64,000 nt of DNA from Pieris napi. Taxonomy: Eukaryota; Arthropoda; Insecta; Lepidoptera; Pieridae. The position numbers and the translations under genes are program-made. The notes under the pieces are model-generated. The model had not been told where the DNA came from and ran no database searches. It saw only the letters and a program-made list of their open reading frames with translations. Positions 44,606 to 55,828 of the stretch are shown in pieces. The stretch lies in the NCBI RefSeq assembly GCF_905475465.1, contig NC_062235.1, positions 10,860,001-10,924,000 of the forward strand, read 5' to 3'. The first letter of the stretch is position 1; each line of letters starts with the position of its first letter.

Positions 44606-45196
44606 GCCGTTTTACTACCTACTATATTGCAATAATTGAAACAGAAATAAAACTTAAGCAAAAAGGTACCGTAACGTATAAAGAAATATCAATATGAGTA
44701 GTTGACTGTTAATAAATAATGATAAATTAAAATAAATCGGTAATCGGTGTAAACCAAAGACAATAATAAAATCAAGTTTAAGTTCGACGTTATCTGTCAA
44801 CCCTACCGGATGTAATCCACTCTGTTCTATTGAATAGATATCAATTCAGCGGCAGATGCGGCCCACGGCCACTTCACTCGCTAATTTCGAAACTAAGACG
44901 ATTATTTAGCAGATGCGACAATTGAACTTTCGAGGACTTGAAGGGTTATCGAAATATCTTAGACGAAATTCTATTTATAAATTTTATCCAATCTCGCAAG
45001 AGCTATGGTGAACGCCTCAAACATTAAAATCTTTTCTTAGTTCTTTTTACAGGCCTTGTTAATGATTAAAATTTCTGCCTCTTACTGAGACTGTTTTGAG
45101 TCATCATAAGTACTTCTACATACTCCTACAGGCCACGTGCGCCATGACCGCTACCAGCTTCTAATGCGTAAAATCCAGGGTGACCGGTGTGTTGAG
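44606..45196. other. AT-rich stretch without recognised features
   Basis: Nothing assigned. Confidence 0.4.
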
Positions 45197-45391
45197 CAGT
45201 GTTGGCCTATTGGTTTCAGCGTGCGACTCTCAACCCAGAGGTCGTAGGTTCGAGCCCCGGCTGTGCACCATTGGACTTTCTTTCTATGTGCGCATTTAAC
45301 ATTCGCTCGAACGGAAGGAAACCGACATGTCCAGACCCAAAAAGTCGACGGCGTGTGTCAGGCACTGTCACATCAATCAGTGGCGCTACAA
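45197..45391 (+). mobile_element. SINE-A copy, internally deleted
   Basis: Head GGCCTATTGGTTTCAGCGTG, B-box GGTTCGAGCCCC, body to GACGGCGTGTGTCAGGCACT, then a jump to the tail AATCAGTGGCGCTACAATTA in inverted orientation. The middle of the 3' half is missing. Confidence 0.8.
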
Positions 45392-45426
45392 TTACTGATG
45401 ATGAAGTAATTGTAGCGCCACTGATT
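45375..45426. repeat. Perfect 22-bp hairpin built from SINE tails
   Basis: 45375-45396 and 45405-45426 are exact reverse complements around an 8-base loop (GATGATGA). Both arms hold the SINE-A tail motif GTAGCGCCACTGATT, head to head. Confidence 0.87.
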
Positions 45427-45429
45427 TTT

Positions 45430-45561
45430 TTTCTAAACGGTGTGTTGGTAGCAGAAAAATATCATGTCTTCCTTAAGACGGGTATTGCGACTACGGAAGA
45501 GTTGTTGCATAGTGCACAGAACAAGACACGCTTCACGAGACTGACGGCTAACCTCCAGTAA
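45430..45561 (+). pseudogene. Possible LINE C-terminal relic
   Basis: Reads KTGIATTEELLHSAQNKTRF then RLTANLQ and a stop. Similar in ending to the minus-strand relic at 3799-3965. The LINE family is not certain. Confidence 0.4.
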
Positions 45562-46844
45562 GGGAGAGGCACGAGAAAAGCTAAAAGAAGGGGTCGCACT
45601 TTTTATGTAAAGTTTTTTGTAAGCTTTGACTGCGCTACGCATATAACTACTTGGAAAGTACATACAAATACGTCGCGATTGCTAGAGTAACATAGTACCG
45701 GCCTGAGCCCAAAATCTTTTTAAAATGTTTGCTGTGGTCCTCTTTCAAGCCTTTTTTCTCCTGCTATCCATTGGTATTATAATTCTTGAGTCTTCCTGCT
45801 ATGATTCTTAATTAAACAGTTTAATGTATATCAAAAATGCACACTATTGCCAACCTCACATACACTACATGTATTTCTAATTACGAAATAATTACTCGGA
45901 AAAAGAATTAGTCTAGCTATTGAAAGGGGGAACACTGCCAGTATCTTCGGAACCTTGCCTAAAGGGACTCCTTTTAATAATATATTTTAGTTATTACATT
46001 TTAAGGTTAGTTATTGTTTTCAATAAAATTAGTATCATAAAAGACTTTTAACAACAATTCTTGCAGCGTCGAGTAATATGTGTAGATGAATGTCGTTCGG
46101 ATCTCATTCGAAAAAATAGCCATAACCGTTTGTAATTGGAGCATATTTGACAATCCCTCTCTCTTTGTGAGTATCAAATTTAATAGTTATTTGCTAGAAA
46201 TACGTTGCGAAACATTTAAGAAATCGCAAACATTGCATGTTGTGGGATGTCTACTTAATTATGTTAATTATCTAAAGTCGGTTACGACCTTGATGATTCA
46301 TCTTATGTGGGATGAAATCGTATCTTAAGCTTTAATTAAATTATTTCCGTAACTAAGGAAAATATCTAATACGAAATTCAGTATCTCAAGTCAAAGCTAT
46401 CTCTTTAATGCTGTTTTTAACACAGCATACTCTCTCATATACAAATTACGCCTTTTTTATTATTTCTATTAAACCACGGAATTGATTATTCGTTAATTTA
46501 ATTGAAGTGCAAGATTCATTCAAATAATTTAATAATTTAATAAAGTCACGCCCCTGTCTACGCTTAGAATATTAGGCAAATAATTACCAGGTGAACGCGA
46601 TTATTTGGTTGAAAGCTAGATCAATCAAGATCATCTGGCCCGAATAGATTTTGTTGGATAGTGCCTTTAAAGGTGTTACGACACAACGCGGATAATTCCA
46701 CGGTTTAAAAAAAGAGAACTAAGTGTGTTAGCAGCCTTAGTCTGTTAATAATGTCATAAATTTTGTCTGAAGGGATTTCGATAGATTTGTATGTAGATAA
46801 CAGATAACAGAATAGTTTTTTAACTTATGAAATATATATATAAA
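45562..46844. other. AT-rich stretch without recognised features
   Basis: An 80-codon frame at 46086 has no recognised content. Confidence 0.35.
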
Positions 46845-47009
46845 TACTAGCAGACTCGGCTAAGCGTTGCTGTGGCTAAGGTTTTTGTTATATTACATAG
46901 TAGTAAACTATTCAAAGGAAACGACAGGAAAACAACAGTAATGGGGACCACCATGCTTTTTTGGTGGCTATGCCATTAAATTGTAGCTTATGTGAAACGT
47001 TGGTACTTT
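46845..47009 (+). mobile_element. RTE-like LINE tail, left part, split by gypsy
   Basis: CTAGCAGACTCGGCTAAGCG to GTGAAACGTTGGTACTTT matches 55442-55604. The right part resumes at 51245. Confidence 0.65.
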
Positions 47010-47200
47010 TGTAGTGGTGTAATTATTGTTTATATAGAAATATCGTAATTGTATTTGTAATATTGTCTACGCATCATTATTTCGTAATTCCACTTGCACG
47101 TGGATCAATCAGTCGCCCTATAACCGCCATGTAAGTCAGAGGACAATAAAGCTAGTGAATTCTGTTACGGTTTTCATTTGGTGTACCTCAAACACTAAAC
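47010..47200 (+). repeat. Gypsy 5' LTR
   Basis: TGTAGTGGTGTAATTATTG to CAAACACTAAAC. AATAAA at 47145-47150. The exact 3' edge is uncertain by up to three bases. Confidence 0.9.
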
Positions 47201-47218
47201 TGGTGACCCCGACGTGAT
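47201..47218 (+). promoter_or_regulatory. Gypsy primer binding site
   Basis: TGGTGACCCCGACGTGAT begins with TGG, complementary to a tRNA CCA end. The tRNA is not identified here. A 13-base part, CCCGACGTGATTC, recurs at 47229-47241. Confidence 0.75.
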
Positions 47219-47357
47219 TCGCGGGCGGCCCGACGTGATTCAATGTGATCCAAAGGAATAAAAGAGAAAATAAAAATAGGGCGGGGCGACTCACAAAAAT
47301 ATGTAAAAATTTGTCGCGCAAGTATACAAAGAACACAACAACGGCGAAATCGCAGCC

Positions 47358-50300
47358 ATGGCCGGAGCATCATCAGCAGCACCACAGATGCCTGCTGTAG
47401 CAGACACAATTACGGGGCTCATGCAGCAAATAAACAAGCTCATGCTAGAAGTTGCGGCACTCCGCAGCGAGGAACAAGATCAAGGACGTCCCAGGAGTCG
47501 CGGCCACCAAAGCTACAGGAGCAGGTCCGCGTCGCACAAAAGAAGGACTCCAGGGGATCCAGAGTGGCTCTGCAGGTTTCATTTCCGGTGGAGGAAGAAC
47601 GCGAGGAGGTGCGAGGAACCTTGTGCCTGGCGTAAAGACAGACAGCGGCGCGGGAAACTAGAACCAGTATATCCGCAGGCGGTGGACGGATGTACTCAGG
47701 GACAGGTATCTAGTAATCACCGTTTGTTAGTTAGAGATATTTTATCTAAGTTTACTTTCCTGATAGACACAGGAGCTAATATTTCTGTAATCCCGAAATG
47801 GTGTGTTAAACAACGCACACTAATTCATTGCGATTTTAAATTATACGCGGCTAATGACAGCGAGATAAAAACATACGGCATATGTTATTTAACAATAACT
47901 TTTGGTCTTAGGAGAGATTTAAAATGGCCGTTCATAGTGTGCGATGTTAAGCAACCAATAATTGGGGCAGATTTTTTAAGAAATTTTAGATTATCCGTTG
48001 ATTTATATAATAATAGATTAGTTGACCTAGTGACTAATTTGTACGTTTGTGGAACAAAGAGCGTAAACTCGATAGGAGCGGTGAAGTCTATTAGTAGTAG
48101 CCAGCCGTACGCGGAATTACTTGAGCAATTCAAGGAAATCACGCGTCCACCTATTTTTAAGGAAGTGCCAGAGCATTCTGTCTATCATCATATTGAGACA
48201 ACAGGTCCGCCAGTGTATACGCGTGCAAGAAAGTTGCCACCTCACAGGTATGATTTAGTTAAAAAAGAATTCCAGTTGATGCAGGAGTTAGGGATATGCA
48301 GACCATCGAGTAGTCCGTGGGCCAGCCCACTACATGTCGTGCCTAAAAAGAACGGTGACATTCGACCTTGCGGGGACTATAGAATGCTTAATGCAATAAC
48401 AAAACCGGACCGTTATCCGATACCTAGAGTTCAGGACTTTACCTATGGTTTACACAACAAAAAAGTTTTTTCAAAAATTGATATTTGTCGAGCGTATCAT
48501 GTTATAAAAATTAGGCCGGAAGATATTGAAAAGACAGCGATTATTACCCCATTCGGACTTTTTGAGTTCCCAAGGATGACGTTTGGACTGCGTAACGCAG
48601 CCCAAACATTCCAAAGGTTTATAAATAGTACGATATTAGCAGGCATAGAACATTTGAATAGTTTAGATGATAAGAATATGACCGGAGAATCATATGTATT
48701 CGGGTACCTTGATGACGTCATCATTGGATCAGATAACGAGCTAATACACCAAAAACATTTGCGACTATTGTTTGAGCGTTTCAGTAAATATAGTATGTCA
48801 ATTAACTTAGGAAAATGTGTTTTTGGTCAAGCAAAAATAGATTTTTTAGGATACGAGGTCTCAGAAAAAGGTATTAGTCCGTTACACGACAAAGTTCAGG
48901 CTATCGAAATGTACCCGAAGCCAGAAACTATTGTGGACCTTCGCAGGTTTCTCGGCATGTTAAACTTCTATAGAAATCACATACCGAACGCCGCGAAAGT
49001 ACAGGGAACGTTAGATAGGTATTTACACGGAGCAAAAAAGAACGATAAGCGTAAGATACAGTGGACAGATGAGGCTAGTAGGGCATTTGATTTGTGTAAA
49101 GAGAATTTAAAAAACGCCGCCACTTTATCGCATCCGATTGCAAACGCAGAATTAGCTTTAATGACCGACGCATCCGATTTCAGTATAGGCTCGGTGTTAC
49201 AACAAAAGGAAAACAATACTTGGAGACCCCTAGGATACTTTTCAAAAAGGCTTACGGAATCCCAAAAGAAGTACTGCACATATGACAAGGAACTTTTGGC
49301 GATTTACTCAGGCATCGTTTATTTTAGAGACTTAATAGAAGGTAGGAATTTTACAGTGTATACAGATCATAAACCGTTAACATTCGCATTTAGTAAGTTA
49401 GGCTCAAACAAAGAATTACCTAGAAGGGCGCGACAGCTGTTATTTATTAGCGAATTTACAAATAACATTCAACACGTAATAGGTAGTGAGAACGCAGTTG
49501 CGGACGCATTGTCGAGGATAGAAGAGATAACATGTCCGAACCCGATACAATACGTAGACATCGCCCATGCGCAGGCCGATGACGCTGAGTTAGCAAATTT
49601 ATTGAGTACAAGTACCGCTAGTAGCATACAATTGAAACAAATGAACTTAAATAATTCCGATGATTTGATTTATTGCGAAACGTCTACTAAAAATATTCGT
49701 CCATACATTCCGAAAAAATTTAGAAAGTCTATTTTTGATTATTTCCATGGGTTAGCGCATCCAGGGATAAAGGGATCGCGAACACTTATATGTAAAAAAG
49801 CGTTTTGGCCAAATATGAACAAGGATATAGGGATTTGGGCAAAGACATGTATTCAATGTCAAAAAAGTAAAATAGTGCGACACACGGTGTCTAAGTTAGG
49901 TACTTTCGAGGAAGGCGACCGTTTTGCACATTTGCATATCGATTTAATAGGACCACTACCCGTGACGGAACATGGCTATAGGTATTGCGTGACGATGATA
50001 GATCGGCGTACACGATGGCCTGAGATTTGTCCAGTTACAGATATGACGGCTGAGACTGTTGCAAAAGCAGTTTATGATAACTGGATCTGTAGGTACGGTT
50101 GTCCAATTTTTCTGACGTCAGACCAAGGCCGGCAGTTTGAGAGCGATTTATTCGTAGATTTAATGAAAATATTAGGCATTCGTAAAACACGTACTAGCCC
50201 TTATCATCCGCAGGCAAATGGTAAAATAGAAAGATGGCATAGGTCTTTAAAAGCGGCATTGATGGCGAGGTTAAATAATAACGCAGCTTGGTTCGCAGAA

Positions 50301-50825
50301 TTATCTACGGTGATGCTAGGACTGCGAGCAGCGTGTCAGGCGGACAGCGATAACATAAGCGCAGCGGAATTCGCTCTAGGTCATTGTTTACGTTTACCTG
50401 GTGAATTTTGTAGCGATAGTATTAGTAAAATAGAGAATCCGCAAGCGTACATAATTAGATTAAGAGATATTTTAAATAGTATTAAACCTAAATCTAGAGA
50501 GTTTAGTAATAAAAATATGTTTGTACATGCTGATTTAGGTTCCTGTTCACATGTTTTCTTGAGAATAGACGCAGTACGGAAACCTTTAGTACCACCTTAT
50601 TGCGGACCCTACAAGGTATTGGAAAGGAATAAAAAGAATTTTAAGATCGCAATAAATGATAAAATTTCTTATGTTTCAATAGACCGTGTAAAGCCAGCGT
50701 ACATTCTAGATGAGTTTAGTAGCAACCAGGTTAGCGGAAACTTAGATCAGCATAAGCAGGTTAATGAACCTTTAAAAACGCGTAGTGGTAGAAGTGTTAA
50801 GCAACCCGTTAGGTTTATGTTTTGA
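47358..50825 (+). CDS. Gypsy pol polyprotein with residual gag
   Basis: Start ATG 47358 in a CAGCCATGG context; 1155 residues. Residues 1-130 are only the post-capsid end of gag: a short coiled segment (LMQQINKLMLEVAAL), an RS/R-rich stretch and a Cys/His-like motif (CRFHFRWRKNARRCEEPC, 72-89). Protease LIDTGA has D137. Reverse transcriptase runs about 290-470, with the first aspartate at D375 and YLDD at 450-453. RNase H has D604, E645 and D670. Integrase has H797, H801, C831 and C834 and catalytic D862, D922 and E958, 35 residues between the last two. The end is basic (TRSGRSVKQPVRF). No envelope frame follows. Pol looks intact; gag is about 200 or more residues short compared with related insect elements, by family knowledge. 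Particle formation would then need gag in trans. Confidence 0.94.
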   Translation: MAGASSAAPQMPAVADTITGLMQQINKLMLEVAALRSEEQDQGRPRSRGHQSYRSRSASHKRRTPGDPEWLCRFHFRWRKNARRCEEPCAWRKDRQRRGKLEPVYPQAVDGCTQGQVSSNHRLLVRDILSKFTFLIDTGANISVIPKWCVKQRTLIHCDFKLYAANDSEIKTYGICYLTITFGLRRDLKWPFIVCDVKQPIIGADFLRNFRLSVDLYNNRLVDLVTNLYVCGTKSVNSIGAVKSISSSQPYAELLEQFKEITRPPIFKEVPEHSVYHHIETTGPPVYTRARKLPPHRYDLVKKEFQLMQELGICRPSSSPWASPLHVVPKKNGDIRPCGDYRMLNAITKPDRYPIPRVQDFTYGLHNKKVFSKIDICRAYHVIKIRPEDIEKTAIITPFGLFEFPRMTFGLRNAAQTFQRFINSTILAGIEHLNSLDDKNMTGESYVFGYLDDVIIGSDNELIHQKHLRLLFERFSKYSMSINLGKCVFGQAKIDFLGYEVSEKGISPLHDKVQAIEMYPKPETIVDLRRFLGMLNFYRNHIPNAAKVQGTLDRYLHGAKKNDKRKIQWTDEASRAFDLCKENLKNAATLSHPIANAELALMTDASDFSIGSVLQQKENNTWRPLGYFSKRLTESQKKYCTYDKELLAIYSGIVYFRDLIEGRNFTVYTDHKPLTFAFSKLGSNKELPRRARQLLFISEFTNNIQHVIGSENAVADALSRIEEITCPNPIQYVDIAHAQADDAELANLLSTSTASSIQLKQMNLNNSDDLIYCETSTKNIRPYIPKKFRKSIFDYFHGLAHPGIKGSRTLICKKAFWPNMNKDIGIWAKTCIQCQKSKIVRHTVSKLGTFEEGDRFAHLHIDLIGPLPVTEHGYRYCVTMIDRRTRWPEICPVTDMTAETVAKAVYDNWICRYGCPIFLTSDQGRQFESDLFVDLMKILGIRKTRTSPYHPQANGKIERWHRSLKAALMARLNNNAAWFAELSTVMLGLRAACQADSDNISAAEFALGHCLRLPGEFCSDSISKIENPQAYIIRLRDILNSIKPKSREFSNKNMFVHADLGSCSHVFLRIDAVRKPLVPPYCGPYKVLERNKKNFKIAINDKISYVSIDRVKPAYILDEFSSNQVSGNLDQHKQVNEPLKTRSGRSVKQPVRFMF

Positions 50826-51040
50826 TTTGTAAGCAACATACTTAGTAAGTAGGGAATTGCAATTTCAGCGATTGTTCAGCTAATTGCAAAACCAATTGTA
50901 TTTAGATTAAAAAGAAAAATATAGAATTCATTTATACTACGTATATAGTTATAACATTTACACTTTGTCATAGTTTTATTTAAAAGTTTCAGTAGTAATT
51001 TTTTTTTTGTGTTTATATGTATCTACTCATTTTTTTTTTA

Positions 51041-51049
51041 AGAAGGGGG
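51041..51049 (+). promoter_or_regulatory. Gypsy polypurine tract
   Basis: AGAAGGGGG lies four bases before the 3' LTR. Confidence 0.8.
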
Positions 51050-51053
51050 TGTA

Positions 51054-51244
51054 TGTAGTGGTGTAATTATTGTTTATATAGAAATATCGTAATTGTATTT
51101 GTAATATTGTCTACGCATCATTATTTCGTAATTCCACTTGCACGTGGATCAATCAGTCGCCCTATAACCGCCATGTAAGTCAGAGGACAATAAAGCTAGT
51201 GAATTCTGTTACGGTTTTCATTTGGTGTACCTCAAACACTAAAC
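51054..51244 (+). repeat. Gypsy 3' LTR
   Basis: 191 bases, identical by eye to 47010-47200. Confidence 0.9.
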
Positions 51245-51472
51245 TTTCAACACAGCGCCATCTGTTAGAATTGTGTCAAATAATAAACAAATAATTTGCA
51301 ATAAAATTACATTGCGGGTATAAATTGAGATGTAAGCTATCCTATCTTTTAAGTTGGATCAAACTGCACACGGTGAGCAAATTTGATTGATATCGGTTCG
51401 GTAGTTTAGGAGTCCATAGCGGACAAACAACGTGACACGTAATTTATATATATTAAGATAATCGAAACCAAA
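51245..51472 (+). mobile_element. RTE-like LINE tail, right part
   Basis: TTCAACACAGCGCCATCTG through GGATCAAACTGCACACGGTG, GATATCGGTTCGGTAGTTT and GCGGACAAACAACGTGACAC to TATATATATTAAGAT. It matches 55607-55828. Confidence 0.65.
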
Positions 51473-51742
51473 AGCATAGCTTGTATAGCAGCCGTAGCCA
51501 AGAATATAAGTGATTAGTAAGCAAAGTAAAATCTCTCATCCTCTCAGTACAATACTCAGCCAGCAGATACAGTGACAAAGAAGCGCGGAATGTATGTCAA
51601 CTGAGTATCTTGTTAAACAAAGTCGACAACCCGGTTTCTGCATTTTCCACAATCCTATTGTATTTTAAAACTATATGGTATTTCACCTGGAAATATGGTT
51701 ACTATGGCTTTAATTACAACGTAGCCGAATTTCACTTTAATA

Positions 51743-52214
51743 TCTTCTAAAATATAAAATTCTCGTGTCACAATGTTCGTTCCCATACTCCTCCGAAACG
51801 GCTATAAACCGATACTTATGAATTTTTTTATGCATATTCAGTAAGTCTGAGAATCGGCTAGTATCTATCTTTCAAACCCCTAAGTGATAACGGGTGCCAA
51901 AAATATTTTTTTTACTTTTAAGACAATTTTTTTTGTTTTTATTTTTTTATGAAGCATACATCATACAAAAATAAATACAACCCTACATTTTCATCTACCC
52001 TCTACGATCAACCCCTATCTTTTATTTGTTAATTAAGAACTTATAACTTGAACTCTGAGGTTTATATAGAGAAAAATCACAGAAAACCCTAAAAAGTTTT
52101 CATTCCGGAAAACCGAACAGTCTCTGGTTTAGCAGAGCAAAATGTTCCATGTTGGTATGTACTAAAAGGGTAGGCTAGGCATTAAGGAGAAACGAAGTTC
52201 GCGGCGGCAGCTAG
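51743..52214 (+). mobile_element. Non-autonomous Helitron
   Basis: The 5' end is A|TCTTCTAAAATATAAAATTC or four bases later; the conserved CTCGTGTCACAATGTTCG and CTCCTCCGAAACGGC follow. The 3' end GGCGGCAGCTAG is followed by T, as expected for a CTAG-ended Helitron inserted between A and T. No terminal inverted repeats and no Rep/helicase frame. The related sequence at 28123-28390 lacks the 3' end. Confidence 0.72.
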
Positions 52215-52800
52215 TATCTAAATAAAATTGAATCGCAAAATATGTTTCTTAGCGCAAATCCCGAAGGCAGCTGAAACCAAGAGTAGTATTTTTATTTATT
52301 CCTTGAACTTGATTGTTTTTAGGGAGAGAGAAAAAAAAATAGTAATTAGGTTAAATCCTGATACAACGAACATGTTCCATATGTTGGTATGTAGCTACTA
52401 AAACATACTAAGGCTAATCAAAGGTCGATGGGGCAGCTAAATAGTAGACAATAGAATAGGTTTCAGTATTCAGCTTAACACGATAAATGTACTAAATGTA
52501 TTTTAATAATGAGATCCTCTTTTTCTTTCTTCTTTATTTTTTTCTTCTCCATTTATCTGATTGACATAATTTCGATAATCAATTCCTTATAATTGTGCAC
52601 TTGAATATTCACATTAAAAAGAAATATTTGTATCTAAACCTTGGCTGCTTACGAAGGATTGTTAATATATTTGGATGATATAAAAAAATACTTAAGTTAC
52701 ATATAAAGGTTATAACAATACGATTTAAATAACTCACAAAAATATACACATTATCAAATATCAGTTAAATTATTGTTATTAAAAGCATCACATGTAAAGT
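52215..52800. other. AT-rich stretch without recognised features
   Basis: Nothing assigned. Confidence 0.4.
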
Positions 52801-52911
52801 TCGACTTAGGGTCCTTCAAGAAAAGAGCGTACCAATTCTTGAAAGGCCGGCAACGCACTTGCGAGCCTTCTGGCATTGTGAGTGTCCATGGGTATCACTT
52901 ACATAAAAAAA
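52801..52911 (+). mobile_element. Jockey/CR1-like LINE tail, short
   Basis: CGACTTAGGGTCCTTCAAG, AAAGGCCGGCAACGCAC, GCATTGTGAGTGTCCATGGG, ATCACTTACAT and an A run. Confidence 0.72.
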
Positions 52912-52954
52912 AAATATTGGTTGTTTGTAAAGTAGGTTTACGATCGAGATAGTA

Positions 52955-53514
52955 TAAGATCCCGATATACAACGACCTTCACCGAGATGCTTATTTAATG
53001 AAACGTATTTTATATTTAATTTAAAATGTCAATAAATATAATCCATATGGGTTGCCTAGCAAATTTCAGTCCAGAGTATGTTTAATTAATATTTAAAAAA
53101 AAATATTTTTTTTATAATTTGCATGTAGTAAATTTTTTTTAATTCTTTTCAATCAATATTTTTAATTAGGATAGAATTATATATGTATCACTATAACTTT
53201 CTTTTTCACTAAAGATGTATATATACTTTAGTGTCACATAAAAAATATACACATAAATAATTAATTGTTTAAAAACAACCTAACGTTTGCATATTCTATG
53301 GGCTTCATACTTTCGCTTGGTATAGAATTTATCTAATAATCATACCGGTGAAATGTTTAACAAAATATTTTTTTTTTAATTTTAATTAAAATACTCTGGA
53401 CTGAAATTTGCTAGGCAACCCATATGGATTATATTTATTGACATATTAAATTACATATAAAATACGTTTGATTAAATAAGCATCTCGGTGAAGGTCGTTG
53501 TATATCGGGATCTT
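52955..53514. repeat. Foldback element with about 155-bp arms
   Basis: The left arm (TAAGATCCCGATATACAACG, CCTTCACCGAGATGC, CATATGGGTTGCCTAGC) at 52955-53110 is mirrored at 53362-53514 with few mismatches. The spacer is AT-rich and non-coding. No clear target duplication. It may be the core of a larger element from 52916 to about 53860, given motifs shared with 21208 and 26619. Confidence 0.78.
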
Positions 53515-53860
53515 AGACCAAGATGTTTACGTGATAACGTCATATTGGTGATATAAGTTTTTGGGAAGTAAGGAATTAATGAAGATAACAATTTTTTCAA
53601 ATTTTAAATTACATCTATCGTTTTATTCACACTTTTGATGATAAATTTCGGCTGTAAAATGACAAGTTTACTTATTCGACTATGATATACATTTTTCTTC
53701 ATACATTCACGGAATGACTGGCAGCGCTCGAGATGAGACGGGAGATCGGTCCGTCTCTCTCTCGTTATACCTGCGATCGCGCTCGTGAGGTTTTGGTGTG
53801 ACACAAGTTTCTGAACATGTCACCCGACTAAAACGATTTTAAAGACGTTATCACGTCAAA
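53515..53860. other. Putative right flank of the foldback family
   Basis: Holds a GC-rich GAGACGGGAGATCGGTCCG segment with CTCTCTCTCG and ends AAAGACGTTATCACGTCAAA, partner of 26619-26637. Class unknown. Confidence 0.4.
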
Positions 53861-55441
53861 AAAGCACTAGCTTTGTATTTTCTATGCAGCCTATACTTTA
53901 CGACCTATTAACACCACATCCCGTTGAGAATAAAGAATAGTAACTTCGCAAAAATAAACAAGCTTCTAGGAAACTTCATAATCAACTCGAACATTGTAAC
54001 TAAATTGTAACTCATTATCAAACTACTATATAAGAAACTTTTTGAAACAGCTTTGTTATCGAATCATATATTTTTTTAAATATAACTTTCGTAACTATAG
54101 TATTCGTAGTATATTTAAACAGACATTAACGTTTCAGATCCAAACACGCAAAATAAGTGTGATAATCAAACGGATTTTAAGTAAGTTTATTTTAAATTTG
54201 GAGGAAATATAGCACTTTTATGACTACTGGAATTCTTAAAAATCGTTCACATCAAGATCTCAGGCTCAAATGAAATAATTTTTATAATTAATAATTATTA
54301 TAAAGTCTTTAATGGATCAATTTAAGACTAAGTATATAAATTGTTAATAGATACAAATTAAAGTTAATAAATATTATCAATGCCAATTTTTAACTTTCAA
54401 TTAATTCCCTTGCCTTGCTCCACAGTCCGTGTATTTATTTATTTATTTTTATAGGTCACCAACATATATAAAACTGTAAGTTTTCGATCCAAACGTAAAA
54501 TCAGAAAATTCTATGAATATAAAAAATTTAACATCTAGTCATTGTTTATCACCACAATACTTGCCACAATGAAGATAGCTGTTATTAGCTCAAACATTCC
54601 ACCTACATGCACTTTTAGCGATTACTCACTCACATTCGTGCGAAAGTGGAACAATCATTTAGTTCTATAAAAGCACAAAAGATTTTATAAGCGCTAATTA
54701 ATCAATACCATTGTTCGCTATTTGTATTGGACTTTCTAGTTTGTGAGATGGATTAACACTATCGGTACATAACATAGTATAAGTGTAAATTTAGTATCAC
54801 ACTGGACGGTCAACGATTTGATTGTCGTAGATACTACAAAGAATTACTGTAAAGCGTATATTATGTCTAAACTCTCAGTCAAAAAATCCACCGTTCACAG
54901 TATTAGTTACTGAATAATAAAATGACACATTTTGTATGAAACGTCATAAAACTCTAAAGTTTACGTACACGTGGACTGTTTACGCAAATTTTGTCGTATT
55001 TTACATCCACGTCAAAGATCGTATAGGATACTTAAACAAATCATGTTGAACCATCAAGAAGATTGTACCAAGAAATAATTTAATAGCGTTCAACACTCAG
55101 ACTGTATTTAAACCTAGAATACATACATATACGTACTGGCGCATTGAATTATTTCTTCTTTAAAAGGGTCCGGAAAACTAATCAAAATAAGACACATAAA
55201 TTAATCTTGTTATCATCGTTGTCAAAAGTAGGTGATCTGTAGACTGTTGTGCCGTGAAACACGCCGTCAATTTCTAGAAGTCATTGTGTTTTTCTGACGG
55301 CTCACAATGTTTTCTTCTCGACGTCTTCAGTAATAATGTTTAGAACGAACGAACTTTTAAAGCTGTGTAAAGTAATATAAAAGAATTGCGTAAATTTTGA
55401 TAGTCGTGGACCGTTCGACACCTCAGAAATATAGATTATTA
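53861..55441. other. AT-rich stretch without recognised features
   Basis: No exon, repeat or RNA gene could be supported. Confidence 0.4.
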
Positions 55442-55828
55442 CTAGCAGACCGGCCAAGCGTTGCTGTGGCTAAGGTTTTTGTTGTATTACATAGTAGTAA
55501 ACTATTCAAGGGAAACGGTAGGAGAACACCAGTAATGGGGACCACCATGCTTTTTGGTGGTTATGCCATTAAATTGTAGCTTATGTGAAACGTTAGTACT
55601 TTCAACACAGCGCCATCTGTTAGAATTGTCACTATTAAAAATTAAACAAATATTTTGCAATAAAATAATATTGCGGGCATAAATTGAGATGTAAGCTATC
55701 CTATCTTTCAAGTTGGATCAAACTACACACGGTCTGCAAATTTGATTGATATCGGTTCGGTAGTTTAGGAGTCCATAGCGGACAAACAACGTGACACGTA
55801 ATTTATATACATATATTAAGATATTAGA
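55442..55828 (+). mobile_element. RTE-like LINE tail, uninterrupted copy
   Basis: CTAGCAGACCGGCCAAGCG to ACATATATTAAGATAT. It contains GTACTTTCAACACAGCGCC at about 55597-55615, the empty gypsy target site. Assigned to a non-LTR 3' end from the AAGAT simple-repeat terminus and family recall; not proven. Confidence 0.65.

Larger units (their letters stand above)
47010..51244 (+). mobile_element. Ty3/gypsy LTR retrotransposon lacking most of gag
   Basis: The 4235-base element has 191-base LTRs that look identical, a primer site, one 1155-codon frame with protease, reverse transcriptase, RNase H and integrase in gypsy order, and a polypurine tract. It splits an RTE-like tail; comparison with the uninterrupted copy at 55.6 kb (GTACTTTCAACAC) shows a 3-5 base duplication (CTTT or ACTTT, ambiguous at the LTR edge). 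The capsid part of gag is absent, so it is probably non-autonomous despite its recent insertion. Confidence 0.94.

Noticed and set aside
50826..51053. Envelope gene after gypsy pol
   Set aside because: Only 228 AT-rich bases lie between the pol stop and the 3' LTR, with no open frame of useful size.
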